Shown: positions 33,517 through 41,906 of the stretch, piece after piece
How positions within the stretch are numbered: position 1 is the first letter of the stretch
Layout of the letters: each line of letters opens with the position of its first letter
Assembly (NCBI RefSeq): GCF_009498525.1
Contig: NZ_QSNT01000002.1
Location: 310,001-374,000, forward strand
From: Rhizobium sp. ICMP 5592
GTDB lineage: Bacteria > Pseudomonadota > Alphaproteobacteria > Rhizobiales > Rhizobiaceae
DNA: 64,000 nucleotides
Direction: 5' to 3'
Program-made: the position numbers and the translations under genes
The notes under the pieces: generated by a model
The model's input: only the letters and a program-made list of their open reading frames with translations
What the model was told of the DNA's origin: nothing
The model's database searches: none

Positions 33517-35067
33517 ATGTCCGATCGTCCTATAATTCATGATGTTGTAATTGCCGGTGCAGGCCCCGTAGGTCTGTTTCTCGCCTGTGAGCTGCGCCTG
33601 GTAGACCTCGCGGTGTTGGTGCTGGAGCAAGCCGAAGACCCGCATTCGCCCTTGAAGCGGCTCCCGTTTGGCATGCGCGGCCTTTCCGCGCCCACCATCG
33701 AAGCCTTTTATCGTCGTGGATTGCTGGACGACATCGTGAAACCGCAGCGCACGAAAGATCAATCGGCCGACGGCGGCGCTTCGATCACCCCGCATTGGAT
33801 GCAACAGCCGCGCCGCCCAGGCGGCCATTTCGCCGGCATCCAGTTCTATTTGGACAACGTCGACACCTCGAAATGGCCGTATCGCCTGCCAAGTTCGGCC
33901 GGCACCGGCATGGCGGTCGAGATGGAATATCTCGAAACCGTCCTGGCCGCTCGTGCAAGCGCGATGGGCGTCGAGATCAGGCGCGGCCTTGGCGTCGAGA
34001 GCCTCGAGCAGTCGGGCGACGGCGTGACCATTCGCGCCGGTGGTGAGACTTTTCGCGGACGCTGGCTCGTTGGCTGCGATGGCGGCCGCAGCACTGTGCG
34101 GAAGGCGGCCGGATTTGCGTTCGTCGGCACCGATCCCGAGTTCACCGGCTATTCCGTTGACATAGAGATGGCCGACCCTGACAAGCTCCGCGTGGGCCGT
34201 CACTATACGCCGACGGGTATGTATACTTACCAAAAGCCGGGTACCATCGCGATGGTCGATTTCGACGGGGGTTCTTTCCACCGGGCACAGCCGATGACGC
34301 TCGAACATGTGCAGGCGGTATTGCGCCATATCTCCGGCACCGACGTCACGTTGACAGCCCTCCGGCTTGCGACCACCTGGACGGATCGCGCCTACCAGGC
34401 AACGGCTTATCGTAACGGGCGGGTGTTACTCGCCGGCGATGCCGCCCATATCCACTCTCCGCTGGGCGGTCAGGGGCTTAACCTCGGACTTGGCGACGCA
34501 CTGAACCTGGGATGGAAGCTGGCTGCGACGATCCACGGTAACGCGCCAGCCGATCTGCTTGATAGTTATGTCAGCGAGCGTCATCCGGTCGGAGCGCAGG
34601 TTCTCGACTGGTCGCGCGCCCAGGTGGTGCTCATGCGACCGAGCAGAAGTTCGCGCGCGCTCGAAGCTATTATTCGTGATCTCATCGACACACGCGACGG
34701 CGCGACCTATTTCGCCGAGCGTGTCTGGGGAGTGTCTCTCCGCTATGATCTTGGAGGCCATCACCCGCTCGTCGGCCGCAGTGCTCCTGATTTCGAACTC
34801 GCCGACGGGACGAAACTCGGTGATCACCTCAGAAACGGAAAAGGCCTTTTGCTGGACTTTGAGGCGGACACATCGCTCCAAGCGCTGGCAAGCCGCTGGA
34901 AGGGGCGGATCACCTATGTCGCAAGCGATGCCAAGGACAGGCTTGACTTGAGCGCCGTGCTCGTGCGCCCCGACGGCATCGTCGCTTGGGCCGGTGAGGA
35001 TGCACCTGACCAGGAGGAGGTTGCGCAGGTCGCGTCACGATGGTTCGGCGAAGCCGAAAAACTGTGA
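33517..35067 (+). CDS. FAD-dependent aromatic-ring monooxygenase (PheA/TfdB/MhpA type)
   Basis: A 516-residue class A flavoprotein hydroxylase. It carries the GxGxxG motif VVIAGAGPVGLFLACELRL, the DG motif WLVGCDGGRSTVRKAAG and the GD motif VLLAGDAAHIHSPLGGQGLN. The C-terminal ~100 residues form the thioredoxin-like domain of the PheA/TfdB group (PDFELADGTKLGDHL). It should hydroxylate a phenolic or polyketide-like ring with NAD(P)H and O2. AAGGAG precedes the ATG. It stands alone, without ring-cleavage genes directly adjacent, though a ring-cleaving dioxygenase-like gene lies 0.9 kb downstream. Confidence 0.9.
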   Translation: MSDRPIIHDVVIAGAGPVGLFLACELRLVDLAVLVLEQAEDPHSPLKRLPFGMRGLSAPTIEAFYRRGLLDDIVKPQRTKDQSADGGASITPHWMQQPRRPGGHFAGIQFYLDNVDTSKWPYRLPSSAGTGMAVEMEYLETVLAARASAMGVEIRRGLGVESLEQSGDGVTIRAGGETFRGRWLVGCDGGRSTVRKAAGFAFVGTDPEFTGYSVDIEMADPDKLRVGRHYTPTGMYTYQKPGTIAMVDFDGGSFHRAQPMTLEHVQAVLRHISGTDVTLTALRLATTWTDRAYQATAYRNGRVLLAGDAAHIHSPLGGQGLNLGLGDALNLGWKLAATIHGNAPADLLDSYVSERHPVGAQVLDWSRAQVVLMRPSRSSRALEAIIRDLIDTRDGATYFAERVWGVSLRYDLGGHHPLVGRSAPDFELADGTKLGDHLRNGKGLLLDFEADTSLQALASRWKGRITYVASDAKDRLDLSAVLVRPDGIVAWAGEDAPDQEEVAQVASRWFGEAEKL

Positions 35068-35156
35068 TCTCGTCATCACGGCATCCGCCATTTTCTTGAC
35101 ACGCCGCCGCTTTCATCCTCAATCGACATGCTGACAACGGAGGGAGGCGAGAGACG

Positions 35157-35858
35157 ATGGCGGAAGCGAGCATCAAGCTGGAAGAGAGCTGGAAAGAGGC
35201 GCTGTCGCCGGAGTTCGAGAGCCCCTACATGCAGCAGCTCAAATCCTTTCTCGTCGAGGAGAAGCAGCGTGGCAAGGTGATCTTTCCGCGCGGCAGCGAG
35301 TATTTCCGGGCACTGGACCTGACGCCGCTGGATGAGGTGCAGGTGGTGATCCTCGGGCAGGATCCCTATCACGGCGCCGGCCAGGCGCATGGGCTGTGCT
35401 TCAGCGTCCGCCCCGGCGTGCGGATCCCGCCGTCATTGGTCAATATCTACAAGGAGCTGGAAACCGATCTCGGCATTCCGCCGGCGCGTCACGGCTTTCT
35501 CGAAAGCTGGGCGAAGCAGGGCGTGCTGCTGCTGAACAGCGTGCTGACCGTGGAGGAATCGCAGGCCGCCTCGCATCAGGGCAAGGGCTGGGAACGCTTC
35601 ACCGACGCCGTCATCCGCCAGGTCAACGACGAGTGCGACGGCGTCGTCTTCATGCTTTGGGGTTCTTATGCGCAGAAGAAGGCGGCGTTCGTGGACACTG
35701 ATCGGCATCTAGTGCTGAAGTCCGTGCACCCATCGCCGCTTTCCGCCCATAACGGCTTCTTCGGCTGCCGGCATTTTTCAAAGGCCAATGCCTATCTGGA
35801 AGAACATGGCCGGGAGCCGATTGAGTGGGCTTTGCCGAGTAATCCGGGCAATAGCTAA
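35157..35858 (+). CDS. ung: Uracil-DNA glycosylase
   Basis: A 233-residue family-1 uracil-DNA glycosylase, which removes uracil from DNA in base-excision repair. The water-activating loop [20 protein letters not shown] holds the catalytic Asp69, followed by [13 protein letters not shown] and [10 protein letters not shown]. The DNA-intercalation loop [18 protein letters not shown] holds the second catalytic His. A strong GGAGG ribosome site precedes the ATG. Length and motifs are normal. It is flanked by detoxification genes but appears independent. Confidence 0.97.
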   Translation: MAEASIKLEESWKEALSPEFESPYMQQLKSFLVEEKQRGKVIFPRGSEYFRALDLTPLDEVQVVILGQDPYHGAGQAHGLCFSVRPGVRIPPSLVNIYKELETDLGIPPARHGFLESWAKQGVLLLNSVLTVEESQAASHQGKGWERFTDAVIRQVNDECDGVVFMLWGSYAQKKAAFVDTDRHLVLKSVHPSPLSAHNGFFGCRHFSKANAYLEEHGREPIEWALPSNPGNS

Positions 35859-35863
35859 TATCA

Positions 35864-35893
35864 TATTGAACGACGCCATCTCATCGTTCAATA
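35864..35893. promoter_or_regulatory. Perfect 10-bp inverted repeat upstream of the ring-cleaving dioxygenase gene
   Basis: TATTGAACGA (35864-35873) and TCGTTCAATA (35884-35893) are separated by exactly 10 bp. It lies 6 bp after the ung stop and 108 bp before the dioxygenase ATG. There is no following U-tract, so an operator for the dioxygenase/hydrolase operon is more likely than an ung terminator, although both are possible. Confidence 0.55.
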
Positions 35894-36001
35894 ATTAGAG
35901 ACAATCCGTTTGGCACTTGAGGGCTATCGAAATGTGCGCTCTCGGACCATCTTCTGCCCATGAGAAACGCCTGCCGTTGCGGGCGAGACAAGGGGTTAGA
36001 G

Positions 36002-36934
36002 ATGCTCAATCAGATCAAGGGTCTTCACCACGTTACTTCGATGGCGGAAGACGCCCGTACGAACAACAAGTTCTTCACCAATACGCTCGGCCTTCGCCGC
36101 GTCAAGAAGACCGTCAATTTCGATGCGCCCGATGTCTATCACCTCTACTATGGTGACGAGATCGGCACGCCGGGCACGATCATGACCTATTTCCCGTTCC
36201 CAAAGATGGCGCGCGGCCGTCCGGGCACCGGCGAAGTCGGCAATACCGTCTACTCCATTCCGGAAGGGGCCATCGGCTATTGGACCGACCGGCTCGGCAA
36301 GCAGGGCGTCGAGGGACTGAAGGCCGACGAATCCTTCGGCCAGAAGCGCCTGCATTTTGCCGGCCCGGATGGCGATGGTTTCGCGCTCGTCGAGGTCAAG
36401 GATGACAAGCGTGATCCGTGGACCCATGGCGGCGTCGATGCCGAACATGCGATCCGAGGCTTTCATTCCGTCGCCATGCGGCTGCGGGACGAGGGCGCCA
36501 CGGCTGAACTGCTGAAGTACATGGGCTATGAAGTCGTCGATACGCATGAAGGCGTCAAGCGGCTCGCCATTCCCGGCGGTAATGGTGCGGATGTCGTCGA
36601 TCTCGAAACCATGCCGAACATCAACCGCGCGCTTCCCGGTGCCGGTTCCGTCCACCACGTCGCCTTTGCTGTCGAGAACCGCGCCAAGCAGTTGGAAGTG
36701 CGCAAGGCGCTGATGGAGACGGGCTATCAGGTGACCCCGGTCATCGACCGCGATTACTTCTGGGCGATCTATTTCCGCACGCCGGGCGGCGTGCTGTTCG
36801 AAGTCGCCACCAACGAACCCGGCTTCAACCGCGACGAGGACACGGCTCACCTCGGCGAGGCGCTGAAGCTGCCTGAACAGCACGCGCATCTGCGCTCGCT
36901 GCTCGAAGAGCATCTCGAACCGCTGGACGCCTAA
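36002..36934 (+). CDS. Ring-cleaving dioxygenase, glyoxalase/VOC family (MhqO/MhqA-like)
   Basis: A 310-residue protein of two VOC halves. The N-terminal half opens with IKGLHHVTSMAEDARTNNKF and the second half with VHHVAFAVENRAKQLE. Candidate metal ligands are the His of GLHHVT, the His of VHHVAF and the Glu of GVLFEVATNEPGF. Bacillus homologues (MhqO, MhqA) act on hydroquinone or catechol adducts during quinone stress. AAGGGG precedes ATG 36002. An MhqD-like hydrolase gene follows after 14 bp, reproducing the known pairing. Confidence 0.9.
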   Translation: MLNQIKGLHHVTSMAEDARTNNKFFTNTLGLRRVKKTVNFDAPDVYHLYYGDEIGTPGTIMTYFPFPKMARGRPGTGEVGNTVYSIPEGAIGYWTDRLGKQGVEGLKADESFGQKRLHFAGPDGDGFALVEVKDDKRDPWTHGGVDAEHAIRGFHSVAMRLRDEGATAELLKYMGYEVVDTHEGVKRLAIPGGNGADVVDLETMPNINRALPGAGSVHHVAFAVENRAKQLEVRKALMETGYQVTPVIDRDYFWAIYFRTPGGVLFEVATNEPGFNRDEDTAHLGEALKLPEQHAHLRSLLEEHLEPLDA

Positions 36935-36948
36935 GCGAGAGGAAGATC

Positions 36949-37560
36949 ATGACCGATACGACCTATGTGCACCGGGTAAAACCCGGTGCTCTCGGCAAAC
37001 CCATCCTCTTCACTTTCCACGGTACGGGCGGTGATGAGAACCAGTTCTTCGATTTCGGCAGCCGCCTGCTGCCGGACGCAACCATCGTCTCGCCGCGCGG
37101 CGACGTTTCGGAACATGGCGCCGCCCGCTTCTTCCGCCGCACCGGCGAGGGCGTCTACGACATGGCCGACCTTGCCCGCGCGACGGAAAAGATGGCGACC
37201 TATATCAAAGGACTGGCCATCGACCACGGCGCCTCGCATGTGCTCGGTCTCGGCTTTTCCAACGGGGCGAACATTCTCGCCAATGTGCTGATCGAGCATG
37301 GCGGTCTCTTCGACGCCGCCGTGCTGATGCATCCGTTGATTCCGTTCCAGCCGCGCGACAATGCCGAGCTTGACGGCCGGCGCGTGTTGATCACGGCCGG
37401 CGAACGCGACCCGATCTCGCCGGCGCCGGTGACCAGGGCGCTGGCGGATTATTTCACGCGGCAGAAGGCTGAGGTGACGCTCGACTGGCATCCGGGCGGC
37501 CACGATATCCGCCCGAACGAGATCGAGGCGATCCGTGGTTTTTTTGCGCCTTATGCGTAG
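36949..37560 (+). CDS. Alpha/beta hydrolase, MhqD-like carboxylesterase
   Basis: A 203-residue phospholipase/carboxylesterase-type hydrolase. ILFTFHGTGGDENQFF forms the oxyanion region; the nucleophile elbow is LGFSNGANILANV (Ser in GFSNG). The acid lies in TAGERDPISP and the catalytic His in DWHPGGHDI. It lies 14 bp after the ring-cleaving dioxygenase gene and is almost certainly cotranscribed. By analogy with MhqD it probably hydrolyses products of quinone or hydroquinone detoxification; the actual substrate is unproven. Confidence 0.92.
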   Translation: MTDTTYVHRVKPGALGKPILFTFHGTGGDENQFFDFGSRLLPDATIVSPRGDVSEHGAARFFRRTGEGVYDMADLARATEKMATYIKGLAIDHGASHVLGLGFSNGANILANVLIEHGGLFDAAVLMHPLIPFQPRDNAELDGRRVLITAGERDPISPAPVTRALADYFTRQKAEVTLDWHPGGHDIRPNEIEAIRGFFAPYA

Positions 37561-37610
37561 AGGCGCACAAAGCTCGGGTGCATGGCGATCATCGGTTGCC
37601 GTGCGTCCAC

Positions 37611-38036
37611 CTATTTCCCGATCATCATCACCATGCTTCTTGCCTGCGTCTCGGCCACTCGCCTGTCCGCTTGGGTAATATAGTCCGGCCCACAGAACAC
37701 CTTGAGGTTCATGGCATCCGTGTCATCAAACTCTTTGTGCCCGGATTTCTCGATAACGATGCGCCAGGCGCAGCCGAGGATCGTGTCCGGCTGGATGGCT
37801 TTGTCGCAGCCCGTGCTCAGGCAGAAGGCAACGTTTCGTTGCCCCTGATACTTCCCGTCGATGGCGTCGTTGTACTCCGTTTTCCAGCTGTCGCGCGTAT
37901 GCCGGCAAGTGCCGGGATTGGCGCTCTGGCTGCATTCCACGGCGGGGTTGATATAGCTCTCGGCAATAGGCCACGGCACGGCGTCGACCAAGCTCACGCA
38001 GCCGCATGCAAACAGGCCTGCCAGCAATAGCTGCAT
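37611..38036 (-). CDS. Small exported cysteine-rich hypothetical protein
   Basis: A 141-residue protein not recognised as a named family. It starts with a short hydrophobic signal (MQLLLAGLFACGCVSLVDA); LFAC is a poor lipobox because of the Phe, so a Sec signal or lipoprotein are both possible. The mature part has about six cysteines (ECSQ, TCRH, FCLSTGCDK, GCAW, VFCGP), suggesting disulfide bonds in the periplasm. GGGAGAAAC precedes the start. It is convergent with the MhqD-like gene. The 218-bp space to the EamA gene at 38255 holds no other gene. Confidence 0.65.
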   Translation of the reverse strand: MQLLLAGLFACGCVSLVDAVPWPIAESYINPAVECSQSANPGTCRHTRDSWKTEYNDAIDGKYQGQRNVAFCLSTGCDKAIQPDTILGCAWRIVIEKSGHKEFDDTDAMNLKVFCGPDYITQADRRVAETQARSMVMMIGK

Positions 38037-38254
38037 TGTTTCTCCCTCTGCCGAATCATCCACACCCTAAAGGCACCCGAAATATCCGCAAGACCGATGG
38101 GCCGGTTTGGATGGAAGCAGGCGTGGCGGTTCTGCAACCGCTGTGCTTTCTTCGCGCGTCCGCGACATGCAAGCCGCAAGCATGGCTTGTGGGTTGTTCC
38201 TGCACTCGCTAATAGTCGCGCCATAAAACATAAGGAAATTCGGGAGGATTCGTC

Positions 38255-39151
38255 GTGACGCTGGCGGAGCAGCAGCAATATCGGCTGGGCGTGACCTATG
38301 TGGCACTTTCGGCCCTGGCGTGGTCAACCTCCGGCCTGTTCGTGCGTACGATCCATGCCGATCTGATGACCATTCTCTTTTGCCGCGGCATCGTCACGGG
38401 CTTTGGCGTCTTCGCGCTGTTTTTCTACATCGAGCGCGGCAATGGCTGGCGGATTATTCGGTCGATGCGCTGGCCGTCGCTGGCCGCCACGGTTTTCTCC
38501 ACGACCGCCATGATCGGCGGTATCGGCTCGATCTATTACACCTCCATTGCCGATGCGATGGTGATCTATGCGACCGTGCCTTTCGTCACGGCCGGCGTCG
38601 CCTATGTCTTCATCCGGGAGCGCCCGAGCGCTACGACGCTCGTCGCCAGCGTCGTAGCCTTGGGTGGCGTGCTCGTGATGCTTTCTGGCGAGTCTGCCGG
38701 AGACGGAAGCTGGCTCGGCAAGGGGCTTGCCGTTATCATGACCCTGGCTGTGGCCGGTCTTGCCGTGATCATGCGCCAGCACCGGGATGTGCCGATGCTG
38801 CCGGCGATGGCTCTGTCCGCATGGCTGTGCTCCTTCGTTACCTTCTGGTTTGCGTCGCCATCCATGGTGTCGGGACATGATCTGGGTCTGATCGTCGCCT
38901 TCGGCCTCGTCCAGAGCGCCATGGGTCTCAGCCTCTATACTTTCGGTTCGCGGCTGATTCCGGCTGCTGATGCGACGCTCCTGACTGCGCTCGAAGTGCC
39001 GTTGACGCCGCTGTGGGCCTGGATGTTCCTTGCAGAACTGCCGTCGCGGGCGACCTTGGTCGGCGGGCCGATCGTACTTGCCGCGCTCTTCGGGCATATC
39101 CTCCTGGAGGTGCGGCGAAATCGGGTGAAGGAGCCCGTTCAGGTGCACTGA
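38255..39151 (+). CDS. EamA/DMT-family transporter
   Basis: A 298-residue inner-membrane exporter with about ten helices in two EamA repeats (YVALSALAWSTSGLFVRTI; later GLVQSAMGLSLYTFGSRLIP and EVPLTPLWAWMFLAELPS). The start codon is GTG at 38255, preceded by GGGAGGA. It is followed by ridA-, VOC- and methyltransferase-type genes on the same strand with small gaps, which suggests one transcription unit. It is a different subgroup from the EamA gene at 9119-10090. The substrate is unknown. Confidence 0.92.
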   Translation: MTLAEQQQYRLGVTYVALSALAWSTSGLFVRTIHADLMTILFCRGIVTGFGVFALFFYIERGNGWRIIRSMRWPSLAATVFSTTAMIGGIGSIYYTSIADAMVIYATVPFVTAGVAYVFIRERPSATTLVASVVALGGVLVMLSGESAGDGSWLGKGLAVIMTLAVAGLAVIMRQHRDVPMLPAMALSAWLCSFVTFWFASPSMVSGHDLGLIVAFGLVQSAMGLSLYTFGSRLIPAADATLLTALEVPLTPLWAWMFLAELPSRATLVGGPIVLAALFGHILLEVRRNRVKEPVQVH

Positions 39152-39207
39152 GCGGCTTGTCCACCGACGGTCGAAATGCTGAAATCGGCCCTATAAACGA
39201 GGAACCG

Positions 39208-39603
39208 ATGCCGATGAAGAAGATGTTCAATCCGCCCTCCGTCCGCCGCCCGTTCGGCAACTATAATCATGGCCTGCTGGTGCCGCCGGGCGCCAGCCTG
39301 CTGGTGACCTCCGGCCAGGTCGGGATCGCGCTCGATGACAGCATCCCCTCCGACGTGACCGGCCAGGCGGAGCTTTGCTTCGAGGCGATCAAGGCGATCC
39401 TCGATGAGGCCGGCATGAGCTTTGCCGACGTCATCCGTATTTCGGGCTTCGTTACCCGACGTGAGGATTTCCCCGCCTACATGACTGTTCGCGACCGCTA
39501 TACGCTCGATCCGAAGCCGGTCTCGACCCTGATCATCGTCGGCGGGTTTACTCGGCCGGAATTTTTGGTGGAGGTCGAAGTGACCGCAGCGAAGGTAGTG
39601 TGA
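39208..39603 (+). CDS. RidA-family (YjgF/YER057c/UK114) protein
   Basis: A 131-residue RidA-like protein. It has NYNHGLLVPPGASLLVTSGQ near the N-terminus, GQAELCFEAIKAILDEAGMS in the middle and a C-terminal FLVEVEVTAAKVV that includes the family's EVE motif. The imine-hydrolysing Arg of true RidA (near RPAST) is not evident, so it belongs to one of the Rid2-7 subgroups rather than archetypal RidA. It lies 56 bp after the EamA gene, and its stop overlaps the VOC start (TGATG). Confidence 0.85.
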   Translation: MPMKKMFNPPSVRRPFGNYNHGLLVPPGASLLVTSGQVGIALDDSIPSDVTGQAELCFEAIKAILDEAGMSFADVIRISGFVTRREDFPAYMTVRDRYTLDPKPVSTLIIVGGFTRPEFLVEVEVTAAKVV

Positions 39604-40106
39604 TGACAGAAGCTTCAGAAGACATGGCAAATGTGCCGATGCCACAAATCCTGGGTCTGTATGAGACCCATCTGACAGTGGTCGATCTTGATCGTTCGAT
39701 CCGGTTCTATCGCGATGTCATCGGGCTGGAGCTGGCAACCGTCATTGAGAATAGGAACGTCGCGTTCTTCTGGATCGACGACAAGAGGAAGGGCATGCTC
39801 GGCCTCTGGGCTATAGGCAGCGCGCCCTTGCGCATGCGGCTTCACATTGCTTTTCGGGTCACGCTGGAGGACGTTCTCGGCTCTGCCGCCGCGTTGAAGG
39901 CGCACGGCGTTCAGCCGCTCGATTTGAACGATAATCCATCCGACGAACCCGTCGCTCTCGGCTGGATGCCGGCGGTGTCGCAATATTTTTTGGACCCGGA
40001 TGGGCATTCGATCGAGTATATCCATGTGCTTGAGGATGCGGCCGATCCGGGCTTCGGCGTAAAGCCCTATTCGCAATGGCTGTCGCGACCGAAACTCGCA
40101 ATCTGA
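39603..40106 (+). CDS. VOC-family (glyoxalase/dioxygenase superfamily) protein
   Basis: A 167-residue single-module VOC protein: YETHLTVVDLDRSIRFYRDVIGLEL at the start and QYFLDPDGHSIEYIHVLED at the end, with candidate metal ligands His (ETHLTV), His (PLRMRLHIAF) and Glu (SIEYI). The start ATG overlaps the RidA stop codon as TGATG, showing translational coupling. Such stand-alone members may act on hydroxy- or amino-containing small molecules; the specific reaction is unknown. Confidence 0.85.
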   Translation: MTEASEDMANVPMPQILGLYETHLTVVDLDRSIRFYRDVIGLELATVIENRNVAFFWIDDKRKGMLGLWAIGSAPLRMRLHIAFRVTLEDVLGSAAALKAHGVQPLDLNDNPSDEPVALGWMPAVSQYFLDPDGHSIEYIHVLEDAADPGFGVKPYSQWLSRPKLAI

Positions 40107-40141
40107 CGGGGGTAGGCGGCATCGAGCCTTGGGAGGCGAGC

Positions 40142-40870
40142 GTGACCCAGAACATCTACGACGATCCGGCCTTTTTCCAAGGCTACAGCAAGCTGCAACG
40201 GTCGATCGATGGGCTGGCGGGCGCGGCGGAATGGCCATCGATGCGGGCGCTGCTGCCCGACTTGCGCGGTCTGGATATTGTCGATCTCGGCTGCGGCTTC
40301 GGCTGGTTCTGCCGCTGGGCGAGGGAGCAGGGCGCGGTGGGTGTGCTGGGCCTTGATGTCTCCGACAATATGCTCGCTCGCGCGGAGAGTGAGACGGTCG
40401 ATAAGGCTATTCGCTACGGCAAGGCTGATCTGGAGGATCTCCAGCTTCCGGTTGCGGCTTTCGACCTCGTCTATAGTTCGCTCGCCTTCCACTACATCAA
40501 GAATTTCTCCGGGCTGCTGGTAACGATCCATCGGGCGTTGAAGCCCGGTGGACGTCTGATTTTCTCCATCGAGCATCCGATTTACATGGCGCCGCGACAG
40601 CCGGATTGGCTGGTCGATGCCGAGGGTCGCAGGTCGTGGCCGCTCGACAGCTATCAGATGGAAGGGCCTCGGGTGACGAACTGGCTTGCCGAAGGCGTCG
40701 TGAAGCAGCATCGCCCCATGGGAACGACGTTGAACCTGCTGATCAGCTCAGGCTTTACGATCATGCATGTCGAGGAGTGGACGCCGACGGATGCGGATCT
40801 GGCCACGCATCCGGATTGGGCGATCGAGCGCGAGCGTCCGATGTTTCTGCTGATATCGACGATGAAGTGA
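40142..40870 (+). CDS. Class I SAM-dependent methyltransferase
   Basis: A 242-residue methyltransferase. Motif I is IVDLGCGFGWFCRWAREQG (SAM-binding DLGCGxG), followed by VLGLDVSDNMLARAE, FDLVYSSLAFHYI and LKPGGRLIFSIEHP, as in the UbiE/BioC-type fold. The start codon is GTG at 40142 with GGGAGGCGA upstream; an upstream ATG at 40076 overlaps the VOC gene and lacks a ribosome site. It is the last gene of the EamA-RidA-VOC run. The methyl acceptor is unknown. Confidence 0.9.
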   Translation: MTQNIYDDPAFFQGYSKLQRSIDGLAGAAEWPSMRALLPDLRGLDIVDLGCGFGWFCRWAREQGAVGVLGLDVSDNMLARAESETVDKAIRYGKADLEDLQLPVAAFDLVYSSLAFHYIKNFSGLLVTIHRALKPGGRLIFSIEHPIYMAPRQPDWLVDAEGRRSWPLDSYQMEGPRVTNWLAEGVVKQHRPMGTTLNLLISSGFTIMHVEEWTPTDADLATHPDWAIERERPMFLLISTMK

Positions 40871-40916
40871 CTTACGGATGCTGCTGTCTGCCTCGGTGTG
40901 CCTTTGAGCGAATGGA

Positions 40917-41408
40917 TTATGGGCCAGCCTCTGGCGTACTTTCCTGCGCTTTGAGGGAAAGCTGTTTCAGCACGTCAAGGAAAACATCGAACCGCTCGTG
41001 ACCGATCTCTTCAGCCCATTCTGCGTGCAGCCGACGCAGACAGGTGAAGATCGTTTCGGCTATCTTCTGTCCCCGCGCACTGAGGTATATAAGACGCCGA
41101 TCGCTGCCTTCAGAAGCGCGCCGCTCGACATATCCCAGCTCTTCGAGCTGGGTGATTAGATAGTTGATCGCTTGCCGCGACATTTTCTTCTGCCGTGCCA
41201 ATTCGGATGGCCTGATGCCGTCCGGCAGGGGATAGGAGAACACGGCGAAGTGAGCGTCCTGAAAATCCGCGAAGCCGGCGTCGTGAATAGCTTTGTGCAT
41301 CCGACTGCGAACATCCTGCCAGACGATGCGCAGTAGAGCGCCGAAGAAAGGCGGCTGTAATTCCTCGCTCGTATTGGGTTGCTTTGTCAGCTCATTGAAC
41401 ATTGACAT
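40917..41408 (-). CDS. MarR-family transcriptional regulator
   Basis: A 163-residue winged-helix regulator. The DNA-binding core is GIRPSELARQKKMSRQAINYLITQLEELG (split between helices), followed by the wing VERRASEGSDRRLIYLSARG. The C-terminus is a dimerisation helix. It is divergent from a cupin gene, with two near-identical palindromes (41413-41427, 41436-41452) in the 59-bp space. One begins 4 bp from its own start codon, so autoregulation is probable. The second Met (41402) is an alternative start. Confidence 0.92.
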   Translation of the reverse strand: MSMFNELTKQPNTSEELQPPFFGALLRIVWQDVRSRMHKAIHDAGFADFQDAHFAVFSYPLPDGIRPSELARQKKMSRQAINYLITQLEELGYVERRASEGSDRRLIYLSARGQKIAETIFTCLRRLHAEWAEEIGHERFDVFLDVLKQLSLKAQESTPEAGP

Positions 41409-41412
41409 ATTT

Positions 41413-41452
41413 GTAAAGTCGCTTTACGTTTATCTTGTAAAGTTACTTTACA
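41413..41452. promoter_or_regulatory. Tandem MarR-type operators
   Basis: Two palindromes share the half-site GTAAAG: GTAAAGTCGCTTTAC (41413-41427) and TGTAAAGTTACTTTACA (41436-41452, perfect 7-bp arms). Their centres are 24 bp apart, a little over two helical turns. They fill the 59-bp divergent promoter between the MarR and cupin genes, strongly suggesting two bound MarR dimers that repress both. Confidence 0.8.
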
Positions 41453-41467
41453 GCAAGGATGAGGCCG

Positions 41468-41887
41468 ATGGAAGCGAATGGACATGATGTCGTACGCATC
41501 GGGGAGTTGGAACTGCGCTTCCTGGTGAACGACAAAGGCGCTACGGTATTCGAGTTTATCGTTCCGTCCCACGCCCGCGTACCCGCGCCCCACTATCACA
41601 AGGATGCGGACGAAATCCTCTATGGGATCGAGGGTATTGTGACGGTCATGGTTGATGGTCGAAAGCAGGAACTGGGCATTGGCGACGCTGTCTTCATCCC
41701 GCGCGGCAGCGTCCATCACCATGAGAATCTGCATGAGGGCCGCGCACGGGCCTTGGTCGTCATCACGCCTGGCGCCATCAAACGCTGCTACTTCGAAGAG
41801 ATCGCCGACGTGATCAATGTGCCCGGCAAACCTGACCTTGCCAAGGCGCAGGAAGTCATGCTGCGCCACGGGCTCGTCCCGGCATAA
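41468..41887 (+). CDS. Cupin-domain protein
   Basis: A 139-residue single-cupin protein. Motif 1 is PAPHYHKDADEILYGIEG (metal-type His-His-Glu set) and motif 2 is PRGSVHHHENLHEG. The likely function is a small metalloenzyme such as a dioxygenase or quercetinase-like protein, or a binding protein. Start 41468 has GAGG upstream; 41459 is an alternative three codons longer with a less suitable ribosome site. It is divergent from and probably repressed by the MarR protein through tandem operators. Confidence 0.88.
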   Translation: MEANGHDVVRIGELELRFLVNDKGATVFEFIVPSHARVPAPHYHKDADEILYGIEGIVTVMVDGRKQELGIGDAVFIPRGSVHHHENLHEGRARALVVITPGAIKRCYFEEIADVINVPGKPDLAKAQEVMLRHGLVPA

Positions 41888-41906
41888 GTCAGAGTTCCGA
41901 AGCGCC

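Noticed and set aside
39208..39603. Archetypal RidA (enamine/imine deaminase) assignment
   Set aside because: The conserved catalytic Arg context of RidA proper was not seen, so only the wider Rid family is supported.
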